Source: CAZQKE01 sp964593865 | Lineage (GTDB): Bacteria > Chloroflexota > Anaerolineae > JAAYZQ01 | Length of the DNA stretch: 35,842 nucleotides | Assembly: GCA_964593865.1 (NCBI GenBank) | Contig: CAZQKE010000079.1 | Location: 1 to 35,842 of the forward strand | Reading direction: 5' to 3' | Shown here: positions 1-7,286 of the stretch, one piece after another | Position numbering within the stretch: position 1 is the first letter of the stretch | Layout of the letters: the number at the start of each line of letters is the position of its first letter | Notes under the pieces: model-generated | What the model was told of the DNA's origin: nothing | Databases searched by the model: none | What the model saw: the letters and a program-made list of their open reading frames with translations, nothing else | Translations under genes and position numbers: made by a program

Positions 1-1065
1 GTTCCAACGCTGAAACGTCTTTCAGAGGCCCAGGGCGTCTCCGGCTATGAGCAACAGGTCCGCGAGATCGTCACCGAGATTTTCGGACACCATGCCGACC
101 GGGTGCGCACCGATGCCCTGGGCAACGTCATCGCCCTGAAACGGGGCGACGGCCCCGAACCCCGTCCTGCCGTCATGCTGGCTACCCACATGGACGAGAT
201 CGGCCTTATCGTTTCCGACCTGGAAGAGGGGTTCATCCATTTCCAAACGGTGGGCGGCCACGATGCCCGCGTGTTGCTGGGCCAGGAGGTGGTCGTCCAC
301 GGGCGAAGGGACCTGATGGGCGTCATCGGCGCCCGCCCGCCCCACGTCCTCCCCCCTTCCGAGCGGGAGAAACCGATCCCCGCCGAAAAACTGCTCATTG
401 ACGTCGGCCTGCCGCCGGACATGCTGCCCGACCTGGTGCGCGTCGGCGACTTGGTGACACTGCACAGCGAGTTGACCGAGCTAAAGGGCGGGTTGGTTTC
501 GGGCAAAGCCCTGGACAACCGGGTTTCGGTCGTCGCCGCCGCCCTCTGCCTGGAAAACCTGAAGGGGATGCGCCACCGCTGGGATGTCCTGGCCGTGGCG
601 ACGGTCCAGGAGGAGATCGGGCACAAAGGGGCGGCGGTCGGCGCCTTTGGCCTGGAGCCGGACATCGGCATCGCCATTGACGTGACCTTTGCCCGGCAAC
701 CCGGCACACCCGAAGAACACACCTACGAACTGGGCAAAGGGCCGACCATCGGCTGCGGCCCCAACTTCCATCCCAAGCTGCAAGAAGCCCTGATGGAAAC
801 CGCCGACGCCCACGAGATCCCCTACCACCTGGAACCGGCGGCCCGCGTCGCCGGGACCGATGCCGTGGACATCCAGGTCGCGCGGGAAGGCGTGCCCACG
901 GCCCTCATCTCCATTCCCTTGCGCAACATGCACACCCCCATCGAGACGGTCGCCGTCCGGGACATCAAGCGGGTGGGGCGGTTGCTGGCCGCCTTTATCG
1001 CCGGGCTGGACGACGATTTCCTGGACAGCCTGGCGTGGGACCTGGATTTGGGGCCGGATGAATAG
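1..1065 (+). CDS. M42 family metallo-aminopeptidase (5' end cut by window)
   Basis: This is a co-catalytic di-metal aminopeptidase of the M42 (TET/glutamyl aminopeptidase, FrvX) family, expected to be a cytosolic oligomer that trims short peptides. The frame is open from base 1 and its first residues (LKRLSEAQGVSG) match the normal N-terminus of the family, so only a few codons are missing. The internal GTG at 103 is not the start. Family metal and catalytic residues are visible in order: His in HMDEIG, Asp in LDNRV, the Glu pair in QEEIG, Asp in AIDV and a C-terminal His in HTPIE. It ends 18 bases before a second M42 gene, so the two are probably co-transcribed. Substrate preference cannot be read from the sequence. 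Confidence 0.93.
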   Translation, partial: VPTLKRLSEAQGVSGYEQQVREIVTEIFGHHADRVRTDALGNVIALKRGDGPEPRPAVMLATHMDEIGLIVSDLEEGFIHFQTVGGHDARVLLGQEVVVHGRRDLMGVIGARPPHVLPPSEREKPIPAEKLLIDVGLPPDMLPDLVRVGDLVTLHSELTELKGGLVSGKALDNRVSVVAAALCLENLKGMRHRWDVLAVATVQEEIGHKGAAVGAFGLEPDIGIAIDVTFARQPGTPEEHTYELGKGPTIGCGPNFHPKLQEALMETADAHEIPYHLEPAARVAGTDAVDIQVAREGVPTALISIPLRNMHTPIETVAVRDIKRVGRLLAAFIAGLDDDFLDSLAWDLDLGPDE

Positions 1066-1083
1066 CCAACCGAGGAGATAGCT

Positions 1084-2118
1084 TTGTTACTTGAAGAACT
1101 TTCCAACGCTTTTGGCCCTTCGGGCCATGAAGACGAGGTGCGCCGCCTGCTGGCCCGCGCCCTGCGCGACCACGTGGACAACTTGCAAGTGGACGCTCTG
1201 GGCAACCTGATCGCCTTCAAGCGCGGGACCGGCCCGGAGCCGCGCCTCAAAGTGATGATAGACGCCCACACCGACGAAGTGGGGCTGATGATCACCCGCA
1301 TTGAAAAGGACGGAACCCTGGGCTTCCGCGTCCTGGGCGGCATTGACGACCGCCTGCTCATGGCCAAGCGGGTCATCGTGGGCAAGGAGCGGCTGCCGGG
1401 CGTCATCCTGGCCCCGCCCATCCACCTGACCAAACCGGAGCAACGCAAACAGGTGGTCAAACGGGAGCAGTTGGTCATTGACATCGGCGCGACCGACCGC
1501 GAACAGGCCCAAAAGATGGTCAAGATCGGCGAATACGCCGTCTTTGCCACCCGCTTTGACCTGCTCACCGACGACGGCTGGCGCGTGGTCAAGGGCAAGG
1601 CGTTCGACGACCGGGCCGGGTGTGCGGCGGCAGTGGCCCTGGCCGAGGAGTCCTACCCGGTGGACCTTTACTTTTCCTTCAGCACCCAGGAGGAGGTGGG
1701 GCTGCGGGGGGCGCGGGTCGCCGCCTACCGCATCGCGCCGGACGTGGCCTTTGCCCTGGAAGGAACCATCTGTGACGACGCTCCCAAAAAGAAGGATACC
1801 AGCCCTACAACCGAAATGGGCAAAGGCCCGGCCATCACCGTCATGGATCGCACCTTCATCGCCGACCGGCGGCTGGTCCGCCTGCTGATAGACACCGCCC
1901 AGGCCGAGGGCCTGCCCTACCAGTTCAAACAGCCGGGCGTGGGCGGGACCGACGCCGGGGCCATCCACCTGGCCCGGAGCGGTGTACCGTCGGTGACGGT
2001 GGCCGTGCCCTGCCGCTACATCCACGCGCCCGTGGGGCTGATGAGCTTGCAGGACTTTGACAACCTGGTGGCCTTGATGAAAGCCGCCCTGCGCGCCCTG
2101 CCGGAGAGATTCGACTAA
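1084..2118 (+). CDS. M42 family metallo-aminopeptidase, second paralogue
   Basis: A 344-residue M42 peptidase, paralogous to its neighbours on both sides. The start is TTG at 1084, six bases after a GAGGAG ribosome site at 1072-1077; no ATG fits the expected N-terminus. Conserved residues are the His in AHTDEVG, Asp in FDDRAG, the Glu pair in QEEVG and His in HAPVG. The fourth ligand position reads ALEG where the flanking paralogues have AIDV or AVDI, so Glu replaces Asp; this occurs elsewhere in the family as far as I recall and need not mean loss of activity. Expected role: intracellular peptide turnover, perhaps with a different N-terminal residue preference from its neighbours. Confidence 0.93.
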   Translation: MLLEELSNAFGPSGHEDEVRRLLARALRDHVDNLQVDALGNLIAFKRGTGPEPRLKVMIDAHTDEVGLMITRIEKDGTLGFRVLGGIDDRLLMAKRVIVGKERLPGVILAPPIHLTKPEQRKQVVKREQLVIDIGATDREQAQKMVKIGEYAVFATRFDLLTDDGWRVVKGKAFDDRAGCAAAVALAEESYPVDLYFSFSTQEEVGLRGARVAAYRIAPDVAFALEGTICDDAPKKKDTSPTTEMGKGPAITVMDRTFIADRRLVRLLIDTAQAEGLPYQFKQPGVGGTDAGAIHLARSGVPSVTVAVPCRYIHAPVGLMSLQDFDNLVALMKAALRALPERFD

Positions 2119-2133
2119 CCCGGCCCCTGCGCC

Positions 2134-2273
2134 GGGCGCATTCGTGTATTCGCGTCCGCTTCGTGGACGGCCCGCGTTAGCGGTTCCGGAGATATGAACC
2201 GCAAAGGCGCAAAGGCCGCAAAGGGAAGGAGAAAAAGAAGACCTTCGCGCTCTTGGCGTCTTGGCGGTTCCAA
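2134..2273 (+). repeat. 140-bp direct repeat, copy 1
   Basis: The copy at 2301-2440 matches this one almost base for base, with a period of 167 bases. Each unit has two modules. The first is a roughly 42-base block ending in GTGGACGGCCCG. The second is a 75-base block whose two arms are imperfect inverted copies of each other (AACCGCAAAGGCGCAAAGG, and AACCGCCAAGACGCCAAGA on the other strand). Each arm is itself built from 8-9 base CGCAAAGG-like steps. Confidence 0.9.
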
Positions 2274-2300
2274 CCGTGATTTCCTTGCGCCACCGGGCCG

Positions 2301-2440
2301 GGGCGTATTCGTGCATTCGCGTCCGCTTCGTGGACGGCCCGCTTTGGCGGTTCCGGAGATGTGAACCGCAAAGGCGCAAAGGCCGCAAAGGGAAGGAGAA
2401 AAAGAAGACCTTCGCGCTCTTGGCGTCTTGGCGGTTCCAA
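2301..2440 (+). repeat. 140-bp direct repeat, copy 2
   Basis: Second copy of the unit at 2134-2273, differing at only a few positions. Its first module recurs on the opposite strand at 29469-29515, and its second module is related to the three-copy array at 3524-3733. Confidence 0.9.
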
Positions 2441-2446
2441 GCGGGA

Positions 2447-2479
2447 ACCCTCCCGCAGGTTCCAAACCTGCGGGAGGGT
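2447..2479. repeat. Perfect 14-bp inverted repeat
   Basis: Arms ACCCTCCCGCAGGT and ACCTGCGGGAGGGT flank a 5-base loop. There is no T-run after it, so it does not look like an intrinsic terminator. It lies 45 bases before the third M42 gene. A related sequence appears at 10977-10995. Confidence 0.8.
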
Positions 2480-2524
2480 GAAGGCGGCGGTTATTTTCAG
2501 AGTAGCCGAAGAATGGAGTAGACC

Positions 2525-3517
2525 GTGAAAGACCTGATCAAACGATTGACCGAAACCTATGGGCCTTCGGGCCGGGAAGAGCAGATCAGAGAAACGATCC
2601 GTGCCGAGGTAGAACCTCTGGTGGACGAAGTGCGGGTGGATGCCCTGGGCAACCTCATCGCCACCAAAAAGGGGAAGGGCGCGGGCAAGAAGGTCATGCT
2701 CGCCGCCCACATGGACGAAATCGGCCTGATCATCAGCTACGTGGATGAAAAGGGCTTTCTGCGCTTCCAGCCGGTCGGCGGCGTAGACGTGATGACCCTG
2801 GTAGGCGGGCGGGTGCAATTCGCCGACGGCTCCCTGGGCGTCATTGCCCCGGAGGATCGCACCAAGTTCAAAAAAGAGCCGGAGCTGGGCAACCTGTACA
2901 TTGACATCGGTGCGGCCGACCGGGAGGAGGCCCAGGGCCGCCTGGGAGAAGTGGTTGCCTTTGTCCGACCCTGGGCCGACCTGGGCCGCCGCATCGTAGC
3001 CAAAGCCCTGGATGACCGCATCGGCTGCGCCGTGCTGATTGAGCTGCTCCGCCGCCTGGAGGAAACGCCCCACGAAGTTTCATGTGTGTTCAGCGTCCAG
3101 GAGGAGGTGGGGTTGCGCGGGGCGCGAACCGGAGCCTACGGCCTGGCCCCAGACCTGGGCTTGGCCGTGGACATCACCGTTGCCGCCGACACACCGGAGG
3201 CCCCCAAGATGGCGATGAAGCTAGGGGCCGGGCCGTGCATCAAGGTCATGGATTCGGGCATGGTGGCCCACCCCGGCGTCAAGGACCTGCTCATCGAGAC
3301 CGCCCAGGCCCACGGCATCCCTTATCAGCTAGAAGTCCTGGACCGGGGCACGACCGACGCGGCAGCCATCCAGCTGGCCCGCAGCGGCGTGCCCGCCGGG
3401 GCCGTCTCCCTGGCCTGCCGCTACTACCACACCCCTTCGGAGATGGTGGACATGGAGGACGTGGAAAACACCGTCCGGCTGCTGAGCGCCCTGCTGGCCG
3501 GTCCGCTCCAATTCTAG
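2525..3517 (+). CDS. M42 family metallo-aminopeptidase, third paralogue
   Basis: A 330-residue M42 peptidase. The start is GTG at 2525, giving the family-typical MKDLIKRLTETYGPSG; the ribosome site is weak (GGAG around 2515). The di-metal centre looks intact: His in HMDEIG, Asp in LDDRIG, the Glu pair in QEEVG, Asp in AVDI and His in HTPSE. It is separated from paralogue two by repeat DNA, so it may need its own promoter, which I could not find. Three adjacent M42 paralogues would allow either three homo-oligomers with different specificity or mixed tetrahedral particles; the sequence cannot decide. Confidence 0.93.
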   Translation: MKDLIKRLTETYGPSGREEQIRETIRAEVEPLVDEVRVDALGNLIATKKGKGAGKKVMLAAHMDEIGLIISYVDEKGFLRFQPVGGVDVMTLVGGRVQFADGSLGVIAPEDRTKFKKEPELGNLYIDIGAADREEAQGRLGEVVAFVRPWADLGRRIVAKALDDRIGCAVLIELLRRLEETPHEVSCVFSVQEEVGLRGARTGAYGLAPDLGLAVDITVAADTPEAPKMAMKLGAGPCIKVMDSGMVAHPGVKDLLIETAQAHGIPYQLEVLDRGTTDAAAIQLARSGVPAGAVSLACRYYHTPSEMVDMEDVENTVRLLSALLAGPLQF

Positions 3518-3523
3518 CGATGA

Positions 3524-3733
3524 CGCAAAGGAAAGGTAAAAAGGCTTCGCGCTCTTGGCGTCTTGGCAGTTCGGAAAAACGGCACCGCGAAGGCGCAAAG
3601 GGCGCAGAGGAAAGGTAAAAAAGGCTTCGCGTTCTTGGTGTCTTGGCGGTTCGGAAAAACGGCACCGCGAAGGCGCAAAGGGCGCAAAGGAAAGAAGAAA
3701 ACCTTCGCGCTCTTGGCGTCTTGGCGGTTCAAA
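3524..3733 (+). repeat. Three-copy array of the CGCAAAGG hairpin repeat, about 80-bp period
   Basis: Three consecutive units carry the arms GAAGGCGCAAAGGGCGC and CTTGGCGTCTTGGCGGTTC in inverted order. The spacing is 80 bases between units one and two and 79 between two and three. The units belong to the same family as the second module of the repeats at 2134-2440. There are no unique spacers of constant length, so it is not a CRISPR array. It fills most of the gap between the third M42 gene and the TPR gene. Confidence 0.88.
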
Positions 3734-3752
3734 AAACACAAAGGAAACCGCA

Positions 3753-4160
3753 ATGGGACGATTCTGGCAATGGGTCTGGTCGCGCTCCCTGCGCCTCCTG
3801 GGGGATGCCCACCGCCATTTCGGCAACCTCTACGGCAGCCGCCGGGAGCATGAGGCCGCCGTGGAAAACTATACCCGCGCCGCCGCCCTGGACCCCGATT
3901 ACGTCCAAGCTTACTACCGCCGGGGTGTGCTTTACTGGCGCGAACTGGGCCGGCCGGAACGGGCCATCGCCGACCTGAGCCGTGTCCTGGAATTAGACCC
4001 GACCTGTAGCCTGGCCTATCTCAACCGGGGGTTGGCCTACCAAACGCAGCACGATATGGAAAAGGCTGCCGCCGACTTTAGACGCTACCTGGCCGAAGGG
4101 ACCGATGCCTTTTGGCGCGAAGCAGCCCGACGGCAATTGGCGATATTGGAAGATGCGTAA
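3753..4160 (+). CDS. Small TPR-repeat protein
   Basis: A 135-residue protein made almost wholly of three tetratricopeptide repeats (about residues 20-50, 53-84 and 87-118, each ending in LDP or an equivalent). Such proteins act as protein-binding scaffolds. The ATG at 3753 follows AAGGA at 3741-3745 with a 7-base gap; the open frame runs further upstream only because the repeat array happens to lack stops. The N-terminus is aromatic and basic (MGRFWQWVW) and could sit on a membrane surface, but it is too short to be a clear membrane segment. Its stop overlaps the next gene by 8 bases, so it probably forms an operon with the nuclease and prepilin peptidase. Confidence 0.85.
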   Translation: MGRFWQWVWSRSLRLLGDAHRHFGNLYGSRREHEAAVENYTRAAALDPDYVQAYYRRGVLYWRELGRPERAIADLSRVLELDPTCSLAYLNRGLAYQTQHDMEKAAADFRRYLAEGTDAFWREAARRQLAILEDA

Positions 4161-4968
4161 ACCGACACTTTGGTTCCTGATTTCACTCTTGCCCTGGCTC
4201 CTGGCCTGTCGGCAGCCCGGAGCCGAGACCTCCGCCGTCACCGTCCCCCGGCCCGATGACGGCCAGACGGTCACGGTCCGCGCCGTGGTGGACGGCGACA
4301 CGGTGGATCTGGCCGATGGCCGCCGTGTGCGCTACATCGGCATCAACACCCCGGAGCGGGACCAACCCTTTTACGAGGAGGCAACCGAGGCCAACCGCCG
4401 TCTGGTGGAGGGCCGGGAGGCATGGCTGGTCCCCGGCGTGCAGCCCCGCGACCGCTACGGGCGCACCCTGGCCTACCTGTGGGTGGGCGACATCTTTGTC
4501 AACCTGGAGCTGGTGCGGCTGGGGTATGCCAATGCCTACACCGCGCCGCCCAACGTGCGCTACAGCAAAGAACTGCTGGCCGCCGAGCGGGAAGCGCGGG
4601 AAGCGGGTGTAGGCCTCTGGTCGCCCGCCGATGTCTCCCTGCGCATCGTGCGCATCGTCTACGATGCCCCCGGCCCCGATGAGGATAACCCCAACGGCGA
4701 ATGGGTTGAGATCGCCAACGAAGGCTCGGAGGATGTGAACTTGCAAGGCTTTACCCTCAAGGACGAAGCCAACCACATCTACACCTTCCCGGCGGTGACG
4801 CTCCGCGCGGGGGCCACCCTGCAGCTGCACAGCGGCCGGGGGACCGATAGCAAGGAGCACCTCTACTGGGGATTGGTGGGTGATTCGGTGTGGAACAACG
4901 ACGGCGATACCGCCTACCTGCGCGACGCCCAGGGGCGGTTGGTGGATAGTTACGGGTACAAACGATGA
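4153..4968 (+). CDS. Lipoprotein thermonuclease with C-terminal lamin-tail domain
   Basis: A 271-residue predicted lipoprotein: hydrophobic signal followed by lipobox LLAC with Cys19. Residues about 38-157 form a staphylococcal-nuclease (TNase) fold. Counterparts of the nuclease catalytic residues are Arg60 and Glu68 (RYIGINTPE, same 8-residue spacing as Arg35/Glu43) and Arg104 in YGRTLAY; Asp49 lies in GDTV. The usual calcium-ligand Asp of DTPE is Asn65 here. Residues about 162-271 look like a lamin-tail (LTD) domain (GEWVEIANEG, LQGFTL), often found in secreted nucleases. The ATG at 4153 overlaps the TPR stop, and an upstream in-frame ATG at 4105 would spoil the signal peptide. Likely role: degrading DNA or RNA outside the membrane. 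Confidence 0.9.
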   Translation: MRKPTLWFLISLLPWLLACRQPGAETSAVTVPRPDDGQTVTVRAVVDGDTVDLADGRRVRYIGINTPERDQPFYEEATEANRRLVEGREAWLVPGVQPRDRYGRTLAYLWVGDIFVNLELVRLGYANAYTAPPNVRYSKELLAAEREAREAGVGLWSPADVSLRIVRIVYDAPGPDEDNPNGEWVEIANEGSEDVNLQGFTLKDEANHIYTFPAVTLRAGATLQLHSGRGTDSKEHLYWGLVGDSVWNNDGDTAYLRDAQGRLVDSYGYKR

Positions 4969-5738
4969 TCGTCGTCCTCTTCTTGCTCGGCCTGTTCGTC
5001 GGTGCGTTCCTGAACCTGTGCGCCGACCAGCTCCCCCGCTGGCGGCGGCTGCGGCGCGCTCCCTTTTGCCCCCGTTGTGAGGAGCCGCGCCCCTGGTGGG
5101 CTTGGCTTAGCCTATCGGCCTTTCTCCTCCGCAGGCACCGTTGCCCCCGCTGTGGGACGCCCATCTCTCGGCGGCATCCCCTGGTTGAACTGGGGACGGC
5201 GGTGGCCTTTGCCCTTGTCTGGTGGTACGACGGCCCGACGGCTCTGCTCATCCCCCACATCATCTACGTCGCCATCTTTATCCTGGTGGTCGTCATTGAC
5301 CTGGAACACCGCCTGATCCTCAACGTCGTCATGTTCCCTGCCTGGTTGATCGCCCTGCTGTTGAGCTTCATTCACCCCCGGCCCAACTTTTACCGCCTGG
5401 CCATCCTGGGCGGCGTGGTGGGCTTTGGCCTGCTCTTTCTCATCTACCTGGCCGGGGAGCTGTTTATCAAAGTGCTCAGCCGGATGCGGGGCAAGCCGAT
5501 CAACGCCGTCGCTTTTGGCTTCGGCGATGTGCGCCTGGGCGGTTTCATCGGCCTGGTCCTCGGCTTTCCCGACGTATTCACCGCCATTTTGCTTGCCATC
5601 CTGCTGGGCGGGGTGGCGGGCCTGCTCTATTGGTTCGTGCGGGCCGTGATCCTACGCAACTACTCCCCTTTTTCGGCCATTCCTTACGGCCCCTTCCTGG
5701 TCTTGGGGGCGGTGGCCATCATGTTTTTCGGCGTGTGA
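4965..5738 (+). CDS. Prepilin peptidase (A24 family)
   Basis: A 257-residue polytopic membrane protein of the type IV prepilin leader peptidase/N-methyltransferase family. It shows the N-terminal FLN signature, two zinc-binding CxxC pairs (Cys35/38 and Cys60/63), and the two catalytic aspartates Asp112 (IDLEHR) and Asp188 (FGFGDVRL, the GxGD motif). It would cleave and methylate type IV pilins or pseudopilins at the inner membrane. Its start overlaps the nuclease stop as ATGA, so the genes are coupled. No pilin or pilus assembly gene lies in the window, so it must serve genes elsewhere, perhaps for DNA uptake alongside the surface nuclease (inference). Confidence 0.93.
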   Translation: MIVVLFLLGLFVGAFLNLCADQLPRWRRLRRAPFCPRCEEPRPWWAWLSLSAFLLRRHRCPRCGTPISRRHPLVELGTAVAFALVWWYDGPTALLIPHIIYVAIFILVVVIDLEHRLILNVVMFPAWLIALLLSFIHPRPNFYRLAILGGVVGFGLLFLIYLAGELFIKVLSRMRGKPINAVAFGFGDVRLGGFIGLVLGFPDVFTAILLAILLGGVAGLLYWFVRAVILRNYSPFSAIPYGPFLVLGAVAIMFFGV

Positions 5739-5747
5739 CGCGGCGGG

Positions 5748-5776
5748 TTGCGCGATCCGGCAAGGGATGGTATAAT
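5748..5776 (+). promoter_or_regulatory. Sigma-70-type promoter for the PD40/TPR operon
   Basis: TTGCGC at 5748-5753, a 17-base spacer, and a perfect TATAAT at 5771-5776. It lies just after the prepilin peptidase stop. Transcription would begin near 5783, about 22 bases before the ATG at 5805. Confidence 0.8.
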
Positions 5777-5804
5777 CGGCCAAAGATTCGGAGATGCAGA
5801 AACG

Positions 5805-7277
5805 ATGACGGTCAGAGAACTGGAGGAAACCTATCAACAGTTGCACCAACAACTGTTGCGCGGAGAACTGGAGGAGGATGAATTCCGATCCCAAGTGGAG
5901 CGGCTGCGCTTTGAGGACGCCCTGGGCCGCCAATGGAAGATCGGCTGGTACACGGGCCAATGGTATCGCTACGAAGAAGGCCAATGGGTGCTGGACGAAC
6001 CACGGGAGGATGCCGTGGCTCCCGCCGTCGCGGGCGAAGCCCTACCGCCGGAAGAGGCAGACCACCGGAGGCGTTCGGCGGCCGTCTGGCTGGCCGCTTT
6101 GCTGATCGCCCTAGTCTTGCTGGCCGTCGGCGCGTTGATCGTCGGTTGGGGGGTGAGCTGGTGGCGGAGCCACCAAGACCAGCTGCTTTCCGGAGCGGCC
6201 GCGACGGCTGCGCCGACCACTCCGCCGCCCACGGCCACCCCTTTGCCCACAGAGCCGCCTCCCACACCGACCGAATCCCCCATCCCTACGGCGACACCCT
6301 CCCCGCTGCCCACGGCTACTCCTCCTGCCCCGACCCCTACGGCGACACCGACCGAAATGCCCACGGCCACGCCGACCCAGGGGACTGCTCCCGCACCCAC
6401 GGCCACCCCTTCCCTCACCGGGCGCATCCTCTTCCCGCTGTACGATCCCGGTGCGGGGAGAAAAACCTTTGACATCTGGGTGGTAGACCTCCGCAGCGGC
6501 GAGCGGCAACTTCTCATTGAGCAGGCCAGCCAGCCTGCCATCAGCCCCAACGCCCAACGGTTGGCCTACCGTTCTTGGGATAACGACCAACAGGGGATCT
6601 TGGTCCAAGAACAGGCCGACGGACATACCTGGGTGTGGGTCAACTATGCCGAGGCGGCCCGGCCCAGTTGGTCGCCCGATAGCCAAAACATCGTTTTCCC
6701 CTCCCAGCAGGAAAAGGATCGTCGCTGGCGCGTCTACCGCACGCGGGGCTTGACGATTGACCGGATACAGCGTCATGGCGGCGACATCTTTGGTCGTGTC
6801 CCCGTTTGGCTATCCGATGGCCGCATCGTCTATTGGGAATGTGCCCTGAGCAAATGTGGGCTGTATGTGATGCTGCCGGACGGGACCAACCCCATCCGCC
6901 TGACTACCGGCGAGCACGACACCGCCCCGGCTGCCTCCCCCGACGGGAAAAAGGTTGCGTTCATGTCCAACCGTGACGGCAATTGGGAAGTGTACGTCGT
7001 AGATACACATCCACCGGCGGGGCAGGTAGAGGTCGGACTGAAGAGGCTCACCCGCAACCAAGCCCGTGACGGCATCCCCGTCTGGTCACCCGATGGCCGC
7101 TGGATCGCCTTTGCCAGCGACCGGGGCGGAGCCTGGGCCGTATGGGCCATGCGCCCCGATGGTTCCGGCCAACACAAACTCTTTGACCTGGGAGGCCCTT
7201 TGGAAGGACGGGTCGCGGGTGTGCCTGCCCAAATAGAATACGATTGGACATGGGAAACGTTGGCCTGGATACCCTGA
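5805..7277 (+). CDS. Membrane-anchored PD40 (TolB-like) beta-propeller protein
   Basis: A 490-residue protein of unknown job. Residues 1-66 form a cytoplasmic head with a W-K-I-G-x-x-T-G-Q-W-Y type motif (about 44-61), 94-118 are a membrane segment, 131-205 a Pro/Thr-rich linker (repeated PTATP), and about 215-490 are PD40 blades such as SWSPDSQNIVF and WSPDGRWIAFASD. The propeller should face outside. The start at 5805 was chosen because the promoter at 5748-5776 would exclude the longer frame beginning at 5748. The C-terminal blades are strikingly like those of the FHA protein at 20886-23354. It is followed after 9 bases by a TPR-like gene and is probably co-transcribed with it. Confidence 0.87.
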   Translation: MTVRELEETYQQLHQQLLRGELEEDEFRSQVERLRFEDALGRQWKIGWYTGQWYRYEEGQWVLDEPREDAVAPAVAGEALPPEEADHRRRSAAVWLAALLIALVLLAVGALIVGWGVSWWRSHQDQLLSGAAATAAPTTPPPTATPLPTEPPPTPTESPIPTATPSPLPTATPPAPTPTATPTEMPTATPTQGTAPAPTATPSLTGRILFPLYDPGAGRKTFDIWVVDLRSGERQLLIEQASQPAISPNAQRLAYRSWDNDQQGILVQEQADGHTWVWVNYAEAARPSWSPDSQNIVFPSQQEKDRRWRVYRTRGLTIDRIQRHGGDIFGRVPVWLSDGRIVYWECALSKCGLYVMLPDGTNPIRLTTGEHDTAPAASPDGKKVAFMSNRDGNWEVYVVDTHPPAGQVEVGLKRLTRNQARDGIPVWSPDGRWIAFASDRGGAWAVWAMRPDGSGQHKLFDLGGPLEGRVAGVPAQIEYDWTWETLAWIP

Positions 7278-7286
7278 CGAGGACGT

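Larger units (their letters stand above)
2119..2524. other. Repeat-filled intergenic region between M42 genes
   Basis: This 406-base gap holds two copies of a 140-base direct repeat and one perfect 14-bp hairpin. I see no gene in it and no convincing promoter. Short open frames crossing it simply translate the repeats. Confidence 0.8.

Noticed and set aside
2447..2479. Terminator of the first two M42 genes
   Set aside because: Perfect stem but no T-run, more than 300 bases after the stop codon and a sequence related to repeats elsewhere.
3524..3733. Possible CRISPR array
   Set aside because: Three adjacent units of about 80 bases with inverted internal arms and no unique spacers; no cas genes nearby.
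3514..3826. Short open frames crossing the repeat arrays (also 2177-2465 and 29316-29806)
   Set aside because: They translate repeat DNA, occur in several frames and have no ribosome sites.
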